Shown: one piece after another, positions 11,140-20,700 of the stretch
How positions within the stretch are numbered: the first letter of the stretch is position 1
Layout: each line of letters begins with the position of its first letter
Assembly (NCBI RefSeq): GCF_040802235.1
Contig: NC_133158.1
Location: forward strand, 42,970,001 to 43,034,000
Origin: Manis javanica
Lineage: Eukaryota; Chordata; Mammalia; Pholidota; Manidae
Direction of reading: 5' to 3'
Length of the DNA stretch: 64,000 bases
Translations under genes and position numbers: made by a program
Notes under the pieces: model-generated
Seen by the model: only the letters and a program-made list of their open reading frames with translations
Databases searched by the model: none
What the model was told of the DNA's origin: nothing

Positions 11140-11655
11140 TGTTGGATTCTCTCAGAGGAGGACGCCGCCCCAAATCACTCACGGAAGGCGTCTCTTGATG
11201 CAACAAGCAAGAGGAATTTATTCAGGAACCAGCTAGCTGGGGTCCAAGTGTCAGCCCGACGCAGCGGGTCTCAACAAGGACCTCGAGCACTCAAAGCCAA
11301 GGGTTTATATAGCATTTTCAAAGCACTTAACTCATAGTAATTTTCCACAGCCATACATTATTCTTGCAAGACATACATCCTGGGGTTAAGCAAGGGCAGG
11401 ATAAGACTACTCCTCAATGGTTAGGGAGGTTCTGCACGATAAGCTTGGTATGTAAGATTGACTGACCAAGGTTAGCTGACCAAGGGTCACAGCTGCCCAC
11501 CACCCAGTGCTCATGATTAACTTGTTTTTCAAGGCTTTACCCAGGCCCAGTTTTTTTTTTCTTCCTGAGTCACACCCTCAGAAAATGGTTTCTAGGTTTC
11601 TAAGATTGCTATGCTTATGCTAATTTACTAATCTTACTAATGCTTAGATTCTACA
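11140..11655 (-). repeat. ERV-D 5' LTR
   Basis: 516 bp, TG...CA on the minus strand, near-identical partner of 5590-6106. It should hold the promoter for ERV-D transcription toward lower coordinates. Confidence 0.92.
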
Positions 11656-11659
11656 CCCT
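11656..11659. repeat. ERV-D target site duplication, right copy
   Basis: CCCT, matching 5586-5589. Confidence 0.85.
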
Positions 11660-12048
11660 GTCAGTTCACATTAAAAATTGAGATCATGAATGTTCTACCT
11701 CATTGAATCTAGTTTTTTCGCTAGTTCTGGACTAAAACAGTAACTGTCTATAAACCACAAAAGACTTAAAAATGGCCATGGTCAAAGATCTGATGCGAGG
11801 TTATCATAATGTAATTGACAAGGAAATTTGGTTATTTCTATGACACATGACATTCTAAGTTAAAAACATACCAGGACATCAGATTTCTAGAAGTTTCATA
11901 TAACTTCTAGAAGACATTTAAATAACATTTTCCCACACCAATATAATCTAAGGTTAGGCATCATTTGTTTGACAATGCTTCCTATATAATTTAAGATACC
12001 AAATAAATAAGCCTAATTTTGTTAAATATCTCTCTTCTGTAAGAAAAT

Positions 12049-12087
12049 TCTCTGGCATGTTCCAAGGGCCCTCAGAAAATCTCAGAG
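12049..12087. repeat. Eroded palindrome in ERV-O passenger
   Basis: CTCTGGCATGTTCC ... CTCAGAAAATCTCAGAG. Same place in the passenger as the perfect palindrome at 15824-15862, with several arm mismatches. Confidence 0.65.
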
Positions 12088-12151
12088 TAGAGGTGAAAAG
12101 GGCTTTTTTAGAATCTGATTTTTGGGAAGTTGTCAAAATATCAAAAGATTT

Positions 12152-12844
12152 GAACTACATAGGATCACAGACCATTATTGATAGAATCTGGACCTGAGTA
12201 CTGCCTTTTGAATAAGCCCACCCACGATCTCAGAGAGACCTAGGTGTCATCATATTTAGGCTACAAGCATCCTCCAGAGGACACGTCAGCAAGGCACAAG
12301 TCCACCTTTCCCCTGACCCTTCCCCTCAAAGAACCTGCCAAAGCCCTGGCCATAAAAAGCCTCTTGACCTTTAGAGACTCTTTTCTTTTGTTCCCTTGGC
12401 CAGGACAGAGGGGTCTGTAAGTCTGGGGAGAGGAAATCCCGGGGCAAAATACCTCTAAAAACTGAAATCAGTCAAAGGGAGAAATAAAGTTTAAAACCTG
12501 TTTATTGCTCACAAACTGCAGTCCAAGGCCGTCTCTCTGTCCTGTTCCAGCAGAAGCAAAACCAGCCCTCCCCTCACCTCTCGGGTACAGACACGCCCTC
12601 CGTTGCCCTCGGTTGCCCGGGTAATTACCCATTGATATGGAGATGAATTTCTCTCCACCCCCGAGGAATGATGCAAATGCACTAAAGCCATACTGCTTTC
12701 CACCTCTGAATGCCAATTGATATGCAGATGTACTAAAGCCAGGCAAGATATTCTGGAAAAGTTAAAATTTTACCCACAGGGTCCCTCTCAGGTTTTGCAA
12801 TAAACCTGCTTGGACTCTGGAGTTTGCTTCCTTTCTTCCCTCTC
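12152..12844 (+). repeat. Probable solo LTR-E (split by an LTR-A)
   Basis: LTR-like order on the plus strand: a TATA-type CATAAAAAGC at 12351-12360, then, beyond the LTR-A insertion, AATAAA at 12799-12804 and a T/C-rich end. It breaks the ERV-D/ERV-O similarity. Boundaries (TG at about 12152, CA at about 12844) are estimates; no target duplication was recognised. Confidence 0.5.
12416..12778 (-). repeat. Solo LTR-A
   Basis: The minus strand begins TGTGGGTAAAATTTTAAC and ends CTTACA like the other family A LTRs. It is flanked by a perfect 5-bp duplication GGGTC (12411-12415 and 12779-12783), the ERVL-type size. It sits inside LTR-E. It is longer than its relatives owing to an extra middle segment near 12680-12730. 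Confidence 0.88.
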
Positions 12845-14011
12845 AATTATAAAATCAATACTTACTCATTTAACCAAAGTGACAATAAAAGACTTTAAAG
12901 GCAAAAAGAGAATGTTATATAGTTAGCAAAGCAGCTCTTTTAATATTTAGATTTTGTTTTCTTAAGAACTCAAAGACTGGATTTAGGCAGAATGAAGCAC
13001 GATAAATTATTCTGATAAAACAATTAGAAAATCTTTCACAATCTCTTGATAATTTGAGAGCAGACAAATACTTCAAGGAAACTTTGTCCTTTTAACAAAC
13101 AGAAAACAAAATTCTAATCTTGCCATGTACTTAACATTAAAATTCATTAATCTTAGAGAGTGTGACCACACATTAAATTCCTTTTCAAAAGTTCCTTTCA
13201 CAGAAATCTCCTACAACTTTCCATTTTACTTTTAGAGTTTGTCCTGTTTCCCCTCTTTCCCAGACTTTAGGACAAGTTATTTTCTCTGCTCTTAACAAAA
13301 CCACATTTCCATTCCTCAGACCTTCTTCCCCTAAAGCACACATCCTCCTTTCTTGCAGTTAGAGATGTTTCCCTTATTCTGCCAAGTGGTCTTAATTAGA
13401 ACTTAAAACCCTTAGAAACCTTAATTTTCAATGAAAGCTAAGTAAACAATTGTGAACCGTTACACACATTCTTTAGACTGGCAAATTTATGAATATGTTT
13501 CAGAATTTCTAGAAACATGTGCTTCTTTGTAGAACAATCTTTCAATAAGTGTAAAGCATGTTTACTAACAGACCCCAAATTATCTTTAGTTTTCTGTAAT
13601 GAGAAAGCCAAAAGTAGATAAACCTATGTTCAGAAATTAATGTTTCATTATTTCATCTTATTTGGAAATGACCTAGATGCTCAAAGAACTTAACATATTA
13701 GCATATAAAAACTTTAAGATTTCAGGTTACCAAAAAGATTTTCAAGATGTTTTTATGTACACACACCATAACACATAATTACCTACTACACCTATTTAGT
13801 TTATTTGTTCTTAACAGCCATGTCTGATTATCCACAGAAAACGTCATTACACTTCAAAGTTGGCCATTCCTACAGGCCTTTTTTTGAAAGATTTTACAGA
13901 TGACATCAATTTAAATGACTTCTAAGTAAATGTACACAGAATAAAGATTTTAATTCTGATGTTTGGAACTCTAAAGACATGTCTATTTTAATTAAACCTT
14001 AAATTAGTATT

Positions 14012-14016
14012 AGTTC
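14012..14016. repeat. ERV-C target site duplication, left copy
   Basis: AGTTC, repeated at 19353-19357. The similarity to the ERV-D passenger resumes across the two sites, so ERV-C entered ERV-O. Confidence 0.85.
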
Positions 14017-14489
14017 TGTAAGAATATAGTAATTTATCCTCCATTTGCCCCATGGTCCCAAGCACAGAAGCCAGTGAGAATTATGCCTGGGCTTGCCTGG
14101 GGCTTGACTGGGCTTACCCTGCCTTGTCTCTAAACATCCCGACCCTCCCCCAAAGCAGCAGGCCGAGCGGATCCGCCACAATAAAAGGCATCATGCTGCT
14201 GCCCTCTCTCTCTTTGTCTCTGCTCTCTGTCCCGCTGCTCTCTCTGCTGCTCTCTCTCTCTCTCCCCCCCACCCCATCTGTCTCTCTGCTGCTCTCTCTC
14301 TCTCTCTCTTTCTCTCTGCTACTCTCTCTCTGCTCTCTGTCCCGCTGCTCCCTCTCCTCTCTCTCTCTTTCTCCACCCCCCCTCCCTCTGGGGCAGCCAC
14401 TCTCTCCTTCAGATAATAAAGTCTCTTGTGTGGGCCCGTGTCTTCTGAGTCATTCTGGGTAAGGAGGGTAGCGGCGAGATACCCTTTCA
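14017..14489 (+). repeat. ERV-C 5' LTR
   Basis: 473 bp, TGTAAGAATA ... CCTTTCA. A TATA-like AATAAAAGG lies near 14180, then a roughly 200-bp CT-rich tract (about 14190-14390), then an AATAAA signal near 14414. The tract is longer than in the 3'LTR and forms long low-complexity frames that are not genes. Confidence 0.9.
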
Positions 14490-14490
14490 T

Positions 14491-14509
14491 TGGTGCCGTG
14501 ACTTCGGAT
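14491..14509 (+). other. Primer binding site, tRNA-His type
   Basis: TGGTGCCGTGACTTCGGAT matches the complement of the tRNA-His 3' end with one inserted T. It lies one base after the 5'LTR. Confidence 0.88.
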
Positions 14510-14996
14510 GAGGCTCTCCTATTGACTCTGCTCTTCCTCTGGGAACCTGAGTTGCTCTGGGACCCTCACTGCCCGGTCCTCCTCCACGGGCTCACTGCCC
14601 ATTTTCCTTGTCGCTCGTCTTCTCGCCCAACACTGGCCTTTGATTTGGTGAATCTCCCCTTCATGGTCGACTTAAATGTCCCTTAGGAACCTGGGAAGTG
14701 ACCGTTGAGTGTCTGGCACCACCAAGGGCTCCTCTGGGACAGGGGCACGGTTGATCCCCATAGTTGACCCTTCTCTGCCTCCCCATGGTGAGAATCCTCA
14801 TCCACTGAGGCCCGTCTCCCTTTATCTATGTATCTACTCGACTCAAAAATTCCTGGTACCAGGTATCAAGCCTCCCCGGCATTTTCACCTCGACCCCACA
14901 GTTAGAGGTGACAACCCCCTAACTGTGCCTGGTCCTCTCCGTGACCTCAATCGCTCAGGGATGCCTCAGTGACTTCTGAACAGTCTCGTTCTCACC
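14510..14996 (+). other. ERV-C leader
   Basis: About 490 nt untranslated leader between the primer site and the gag start. Short open frames only. Confidence 0.6.
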
Positions 14997-15300
14997 ATGG
15001 GATCTGGCCCCTTTGTTCCCGCAGATTCACCGCTAGGGTGCTTACTCAATAATCTAAGCCCCTCCACGTCACTCCAGACATCAAACCTGTTTGCTACGGT
15101 AATGAGATCTGGCCACACTATCCCTTGGACAATCAGTCTAAATGGCCCCCAAACGGCTCTTTAGGTCCTAAAATTCTCCACAACTTATACAACTTCTGTG
15201 AGCGTATGGGCAAATAGAAAGGGATCCCATATATCCAGGCTTTCTCCTACCTCTGAACTCTCTCTGTCCCCCATGCAATCCTAAACACCTACTACTTGCC
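14997..15300 (+). pseudogene. gag: ERV-C gag matrix fragment
   Basis: Starts with MGSGPFVPADSPLGCLLNNL, a Gly2 myristoylation-type start followed by a matrix-like stretch. A later part in another frame shows a Trp-rich matrix segment (around 15118-15210) and ends at a TAG at 15217-15219. At least one frameshift and several stops are present. Similarity ends at about 15300 where LTR-B sequence begins. Confidence 0.7.
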
Positions 15301-15302
15301 TT

Positions 15303-15480
15303 AAAGTCCACACCCCTAAGCTTTTTTATGTTCCCAAATATCCTCAACTGCCTATAAAACTCCTAGACAATGCACCACCCCGGGCTCTCTTGTCCCCTCC
15401 TGGCTCATGCCAGGAGCTCTGTCTGTCCTCTCACTGTTTCATTATGTCTCAATCTGTATGTCTGTGTCTAAGTGCGTAAA
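15303..15480 (+). repeat. LTR-B, 3' part only
   Basis: AGTCCACACCCCTAAG ... matches the 3' half of the solo LTR-B at 28243-29055 (reverse complement), including TATA (CTATAAAACTCC) and the GCCAGGAGCTCTGT block. It then diverges before the passenger begins. It starts exactly where the LTR-B copy at 17317-17884 stops. Confidence 0.8.
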
Positions 15481-17060
15481 TTAAAAATATTTTTCTACCT
15501 CCGGATGGTATTAATAAAAATTGATTTAAAGACAAGCGCTTGTAAAAATTGGGCATTCTAAAATTTCCAGAAAATTCTAATAGAAGATATTAAGCATTAA
15601 TGCTAATTTAAGTTAAACTGAAATATACATGTCCTTATGGTTATCAGCTGCCTAAGTTTACCTAGTCATTTAAGTTGATAATATCTGTTAAATCTTTCAA
15701 AGAAAAATGCTTAAAGTGAAGTGTAGCTTTGTTTAATGTGGGTAACTATTTAAGCAACTGTCTTAAAACTTTTAACAGCTTCCCAAAATCAAATTCAAAA
15801 AGGTGCTTTTTACCTCTAGTTCACTCTGACATGTTCCAGAGGGCCTCTGGAACATGTCAGAGGAATTTTTTCTCATTGGAGAAAATATTTGGTTAATTTG
15901 GCTTATTTACCTGCTTAATTACCTAGAAGGCACTGTCACAGGGAATGATGCTAAACTTTGTTACTGTTTTGTGTTACAAAAATATCTAAATTTCCCTATG
16001 ACAACTGTCTTACAGTAAGCTCTCATCAGATCTTTAACCATTGTTATTTGTAAGTGTTTTGTCATCTATAGTCACTGTTTTATTTTTCCTAAACTAGTAA
16101 AATAGATTTCAGCAGAACAAGTATTAGTTACATAGGATTAAGTAAACTAAAGAAGATAATTTTGTGGTTTTTTGTTTCAAATGTTGATAAAGTGTTTAAA
16201 CTTTTTCTCTTAAGCTGACAACAGTTTAGTAAATGACTGCCTTTATAAGCAGAAGTGAAACTTTATCTTTCTCTCTACCTGATCCCTCCAGAATTTTAAA
16301 ACTGACTATTTTTATATTTCATGGCAGTATTTTTATTTGCACAAGTTCAATAAGAATCTGCTTTCCTTGCAAGAGGACTAATTAAAAACACTGGTTATAT
16401 TACCAAGGCTTTGACTGGAACGTCATACCTGAGAGACACGTGTGTAAGCTCAGATATGAACAGACAGCTTTAAGGAACTAAGATTGACTTTATAAAGCCA
16501 ACAAAGCCCCTTAGAAGAACTAGCCTGGTACCTTGCTTACAGAGTTCCCAGCAGCCTTACCAGGTGAGTAAGGAAGGTCACTTCCTGGCAAGTGCAGGAA
16601 CCTCAGGAATGTCTTGGGAACCTCAAGAAGAGAGGAATTCACCCAAATCTACAGGTACTGCAGGCACAACCTGATGGCAAGTCTGGCTTAGCTTTCTGGC
16701 CTCAAGAAGCCCTTAAAAGTTCAATCTGAAATTCCTTACAAAAAGTTCCAGCAAAGCACATTTAAAAGATCCCATGTAATCAATTACTTTTCTTGCTGCA
16801 CTTATGCAAATAATCAAGCCAACTGTTTATTATTTTCTTAATCTGGCTACCTCTAATAAAAATGAGGGTGATTTTAGAGGAAAGTATTGTTTCAGTAATG
16901 CTGTCTTATCTATACTAAATCCTAATACTAGTCATTGAGATGTAAACTCAATCCAGAATTCTAGTTTCCCCATGATACCTGGCTATGATTCTCAATTAGA
17001 ATCTTCATATTTCTAGTTCTCATATTCAGCCATGCATTGTTAATCTCATCAAGTTTGTCC
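15470..17060 (+). other. ERV-B passenger region inside ERV-C
   Basis: Reverse complement of the ERV-D passenger (for example 15500-15540 against 10540-10620, 16000-16140 against 7920-8050, 16480-16780 against 7330-7630). Without genes. Its sense strand is plus, like ERV-C. Contains the perfect palindrome at 15824-15862. Confidence 0.75.
15824..15862. repeat. Perfect 39-nt palindrome
   Basis: Two 19-bp arms, CTCTGACATGTTCCAGAGG and its exact reverse complement, around a single G. As RNA this makes a very stable hairpin. Related imperfect palindromes occur at the same place in ERV-D and ERV-O. Confidence 0.97.
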
Positions 17061-17316
17061 TTCCAGAATGGAAAATCCAACTCCAGATGTTACTACTTAA
17101 CCTAATAACAATTTGTTCTATCTTGCCTAAAAGTCATAAAACTGCAAATAGTAATAGAAATGAAACCCAGAATAGAAGTGCCAACCTTCCAAGGCCCTCT
17201 CGACTGACCAGTGATGGAGACCTAGCTGCACCCTTTACTGCACCCCCTCTCAGCATGAAGCAGCCGTCGCCCCCTTTTCCTAGCAGCAGCTAGAGTCTCC
17301 ATCTGTAGAGGGGGAA
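17061..17316 (+). pseudogene. env: ERV-B env fragment
   Basis: Homologous to the start of the ERV-D env remnant (6955-7130, inverted), with stops. It ends in a purine-rich AGAGGGGGAA that directly precedes LTR-B, so it could serve as that element's polypurine tract. Confidence 0.6.
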
Positions 17317-17884
17317 TGAGACAGGGACCATAGGCTTAAAATAAGGTGAGAGCCTCTGGAGAAAGCAAGGCAGGATATTTGCAGTCAGAGCAATGTAACT
17401 AGGAACCGCCCCCCCACTAAAACTGTTGAACATTAAGCTCTAGAATCATTCTTCAGCGAGATCAGTTAATGTTCCCCAGAAAAAGAAGAGTAGCACATGT
17501 TTTATTATGCTAATCATTTGTAATCGTGTATAAGATTCACTTTAGCATGCTAAAAGGCCCAGGCCTATGTGCTGTCTTTCCTCCTTCAGATCTGACAAAG
17601 TGATTTTGCAAACTGATCAGCTACCTTAGCATGCAGACCCAGATGTAGATGGCATAGTAAAAAGCAGAAAGAATTCCATCTTAAAGATAAGGTTGCGTTT
17701 TAAAACCCAGGAAATTCCAGAGGCAAGATTCTTTAGCAAATAGACAATACCTCAGCCCACCTTGGGGGCTGGGCAGACAGCCTTTTGATATGCTCCCAGA
17801 CCAAGGTGCCAGTGTCCCAGAGAGAAATCAAGGCAGGAAATTCCTTATGTTAAGTTAATTTTTAATATTCAGAGAACACTTAAC
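17317..17884 (+). repeat. LTR-B, 5' part only
   Basis: TGAGACAGGGACCATA ... CTTAACAAGTCC matches the first about 570 bp of the solo LTR-B (29055 downward) and stops at AAGTCC. The remainder of the same LTR lies upstream at 15303-15480. Confidence 0.82.
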
Positions 17885-18180
17885 AAGTCCTTCCCCGGTT
17901 GTAGGGATAGTCCCCACCTTTTTGGACAGGCTTTAGCCCAAGACCTCAAATCCCTTACTCTCTCTAGCTCCACCCTCCTTCAATATGTAGATGATCTCCT
18001 CCCGTGCAGTCCCTCCCTACAAACGTCTCCTTTTAAACTTTCTCTCAGAACACAGCTATCGGGTTTCACCCTCCAAAGTTCAGCTGTCTGCCGCTCAGGT
18101 CACATACCTGGGAGTTCAGCTCTCCCTGCACTACAAGGCCATTACCATAGACAGGAAAAAACTTCTCTAAACCATGCCCA
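17885..18180 (+). pseudogene. pol: ERV-C pol fragment (reverse transcriptase)
   Basis: Reads LQYVDDLL with the catalytic YVDD at 17984-17995, followed after a frame change by a VTYLGVQLS-type segment of the palm/thumb. Stops and frameshifts are present. Gammaretrovirus-like by these motifs. Upstream fingers and all protease are missing. Confidence 0.8.
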
Positions 18181-18921
18181 TTCCAAACACCAAGCAACAC
18201 CATCCCTAACTCCCAAATGACAAAGACCATACACAGTAATCCTCCAGGGTCTTCCTGGAGTTAAACTCCAGGGTCTTCCCCACTAGATACACAACTCCCA
18301 CCTTAAGCCGTTTGTCTCACCTTATTCCTCTCCCCCCAAATCTCCCACAAGTTCCTACTCCACCCTGAGGGGACCTTTTACTCCCCGCATTTCACGCTGC
18401 TCATCTCCACTTCCAGCCATCACTGAAGAAGTTTCTGCCAGCACAGAGTCCTAAGACCTCCCTTACAACTGCACGCATCATGCTTCAAGATTAACCCTGG
18501 TCTCAACACTTACTCTCACCAGACCAATCTTCCCAACACCAGCCCTTTCTTCTCTTTCAGACTGTCCAAAAGATTGCATCATCAAGGATTCCCTTTGCCC
18601 TACAGGTTGCTTTGCTGCCTACACATATGTCCCAAGGAATGCTATTAATTCAGCCGCCCTATGTAAATATAGCAATCAGCCCAAATGCAAAAAATTTCTA
18701 ACCAAACCTTTAACCAGCTTATATTACAGGATTACCAACCCCTCTCTAAAGACAATGATCCTTATTGAACCTGGAAAATGCCATCGCCACTGCAGACCAA
18801 GGGCTCATCTGAGGACCGCCCCCCAACAATACAAAATGAACTTCAAAGCCCCTAATCAGCAGGAAGCAGTTACTGAAGACTAACCTTCACCCCTTCCCAA
18901 ATCCTCTACCACTTATAGAAC
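18181..18921 (+). pseudogene. ERV-C degraded 3' internal sequence (probable env)
   Basis: Many stops in all frames. Position between pol and the polypurine tract implies env and/or pol ends. Cys-rich pieces near 18560-18620 fit an envelope surface unit but cannot be assigned firmly. Confidence 0.4.
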
Positions 18922-18935
18922 AAAAAAGGGAGGAA
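18922..18935 (+). other. ERV-C polypurine tract
   Basis: AAAAAAGGGAGGAA directly before the 3'LTR. Confidence 0.85.
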
Positions 18936-19352
18936 TGTAAGAATATAGTAATTTATCCTCCATTTGCCCCATGGTCCCAAGCACGGAAGCCGGTGAGAAT
19001 TATGCCTGGGCTTGCCTGGGGCTTGACTGGGGGACCGCGCCTTATTTCTAAACATCCTGACCCTCCCCCAAAGCAACAGGCCGCGCAGATCCGCCACAAT
19101 AAAAGGCACCACGCTGCTGCCCTCTCTCTCTCTTTGTCTCTGCTCTGTCCCGCTACTCTCTGCTGCTCTCTCTCTGTCTCTGTCTCTCTGCTCTCTGTCC
19201 CACTGCTCACTCTCTCTCTCTCTCCCTCTCTCTTTCTCCACCCCACCTCCCTCTGGGGCAGCCACTGTCTCTTTCAGATAATAAAGTCTCTTGCATGGAC
19301 CCTGTCTCCTGAGTCATCTGGGTAAGGACGGTCGCGGCGAGATACCCTTTCA
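18936..19352 (+). repeat. ERV-C 3' LTR
   Basis: 417 bp, TGTAAGAATA ... CCTTTCA. Clear partner of 14017-14489; differs by many substitutions and a shorter CT tract, so ERV-C is older than ERV-D. Confidence 0.9.
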
Positions 19353-19357
19353 AGTTC
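19353..19357. repeat. ERV-C target site duplication, right copy
   Basis: AGTTC, matching 14012-14016. Confidence 0.85.
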
Positions 19358-19849
19358 AATAAAGATGATCTAAACCACATGAACTTGAATAGCATTTGTA
19401 TTAGTGTCTATCAGAATTTGAGAGTTTTGTAATGCCCAATTCCTACAAGCTCGGGTCTTCAAACCAATTACTTTAGCAGTACCATCCAGAGGCAGAGAAA
19501 CATCTCCCACTTACAACAAAGGACACATACACAAACATACAAATGGCTGTAAACAAGGATTTTCTATAATATTTGTGAAAATTATATTTACCTAATTTCT
19601 AAATTCTTTCGTTTTTTCCCTCTGATGAGAAACTTTTCACTCAAGTATGTATACATATTTCTCCTTGAGAAGATGGGGGTGGAAAATTTACATCACAAAA
19701 GTATGGAGGCAGTAAGTTTCAAGGTTGAGTCCTGGGGGGCATATATTTGCCTATTATCAGACATCTATGGTTAATAGTTGAATGTTTCCTTTCCTCAAGT
19801 CCAAGACAATCTTTTTTTTCAAATGTCTTACTTAAAAAATATATATGTG
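19358..19849 (-). mobile_element. ERV-O continuation, then unassigned flank
   Basis: To about 19510 the sequence matches the ERV-D passenger near 10540-10625 (for example the ACCATCCAGAGGCAGAGAAA block). Beyond that I cannot assign it. AT-rich, no gene. Confidence 0.5.
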
Positions 19850-20162
19850 TGTGGGTAAAATTGTAACATTTCCAGAATATCTCACCTGGCTTTAGTTCAT
19901 TTGCGTATCTTCAGGGGTGGAGAGGAGTTCATCTCCATATCGGTGGGTAATTACCTGAGCAACTGAGGGCGTGTCTGAACCCAAGAGGTTAAGAGGAGGG
20001 GCTGGCTTGCCTGCTTGCTGGCTTCTTCCAGAGCGAAAGAGAAGGAGAGCCCAGGACTGCAGTTTGTGAGCAATAAATGGGTTTTAAACTTTATTTCTCC
20101 CTTTGATTGATTTCGGTTTTTAGAGGTATTTTACCCTGGGATTTGCTCTCCCTGGACTTACA
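19850..20162 (+). repeat. ERV-A1 5' LTR
   Basis: TGTGGGTAAAATTG ... GGACTTACA, 313 bp, with AATAAA in GCAATAAATGGG near 20072. Partner at 21983-22293. Confidence 0.9.
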
Positions 20163-20164
20163 CC

Positions 20165-20184
20165 TGGTGCAGTCGGCAGGATTC
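20165..20184 (+). other. Primer binding site, tRNA-Ser-like
   Basis: TGGTGCAGTCGGCAGGATTC. The AGTCGGCAGGATTC core matches the complement of a tRNA-Ser 3' end; the first bases differ from TGGCGT. The related site of ERV-A2 is at 28009-28026. Confidence 0.65.
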
Positions 20185-20207
20185 CTCTGAACCCGAAATC
20201 TGTCATA

Positions 20208-20700
20208 ATGGGTGCAACCTTTGGGAAGGCTGCCCCTAGAAATGATGGGGAGAAGTGGTGGTCCTGCCGAGGGACATGTGTCTACACTTGTGTGGTCATG
20301 GAGGTGCCACCAACACTACTGGCCATGCTGACCCCAGCCTGTGGCCCAAGCCTAAGGCTACTGCTTCTGCCACTGCTGCTGCTCCTGCTTCCTGCTGGAG
20401 CCTGGTCACAACCATGGAAAGGAGGAGAGATCCGGGTCACCTTGATAGAGAAGCAACTGGCTGCTGTGTACCACACCTTGCTGGCTACGGAGCCCATTGC
20501 CAGAACAGCTCCAACCAAGGTAATGACCACCTATCCCATCTTGGGGTGGATGAGAGACTGGACCCAAAGGTCACCGAGTGCTGTGGCACAGACACTTACT
20601 GTATATCATGTGACTGACCATTTGCCTTTAGCATCACCAGGGAATGATGAAGCAAACACTAACCCAGGTGCTCTGGCCAGAAGGAAAGTCTGCCTCTGAT
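20208..20700 (+). pseudogene. ERV-A1 gag start joined to RNase H remnant
   Basis: The first codons (MGATFGKAAP) match the gag start region of ERV-A2 (about 27960-27990, inverted). From about 20400 the sequence matches the ERV-A2 reverse transcriptase end and RNase H (24900-25030 inverted), including a VTDHLPLASPGNDEA segment. The chance open frame of 163 residues spans the deletion joint in mixed frames, and its Leu-rich stretch looks like a signal peptide only by accident. Confidence 0.65.

Larger units (their letters stand above)
5590..11655 (-). mobile_element. ERV-D: young pol-less gammaretrovirus-like provirus
   Basis: A complete provirus on the minus strand: 5'LTR 11140-11655, tRNA-Pro-type primer site 11120-11137, leader, an 8-codon gag stub, about 3.5 kb without genes, an env 3' part, a polypurine tract at 6107-6125, and 3'LTR 5590-6106. 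Both LTRs begin TG and end CA. By eye they differ at only about three substitutions and one T-run indel over 517 bp, which points to recent integration. The internal region is about 5.0 kb instead of 7-8 kb, and protease, reverse transcriptase and integrase are absent. The layout resembles rodent VL30: LTRs, primer site and leader are kept while genes are lost, so movement would need helper proteins. It is inserted beside ERV-O sequence. Confidence 0.9.
11660..14016 (-). mobile_element. ERV-O: old provirus internal sequence, left part
   Basis: Diverged copy of the ERV-D passenger in the same orientation. Examples: 11715-11870 matches 7965-8115, 13040-13110 matches 9545-9590, 13390-13560 matches 10040-10200, and 13890-13925 matches 10420-10455. 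It continues after ERV-C at 19353. No open retroviral frame is left. LTR-E and a solo LTR-A are nested in it. I could not find its own LTRs. Confidence 0.7.
14017..19352 (+). mobile_element. ERV-C: class I provirus with tRNA-His-type primer
   Basis: Plus-strand provirus: 5'LTR 14017-14489, primer site 14491-14509, leader, gag start at 14997, a foreign insert at about 15303-17884, a reverse transcriptase fragment at 17885-18180, degraded downstream sequence, a polypurine tract at 18922-18935, 3'LTR 18936-19352, and a 5-bp duplication AGTTC on both sides. The His-type primer, 5-bp duplication and Gag start suggest a HERV-H-like lineage. No frame is intact. Most of gag, all of protease, and most of pol are missing or replaced by the insert. 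Confidence 0.88.

Noticed and set aside
5590..11655. Exogenous virus or contamination
   Set aside because: Integrated with a target duplication and LTRs on both sides within mammalian repeats, so it is a genomic provirus.
14052..14462. Leu/Ser-rich 136-residue frame and its Arg/Glu-rich antisense
   Set aside because: Both are translations of the CT-rich tract in the ERV-C LTR.
20208..20699. 163-residue frame with a Leu-rich signal-peptide-like stretch
   Set aside because: It crosses a deletion joint between the gag start region and RNase H of ERV-A1 in mixed frames; the hydrophobic run is chance.
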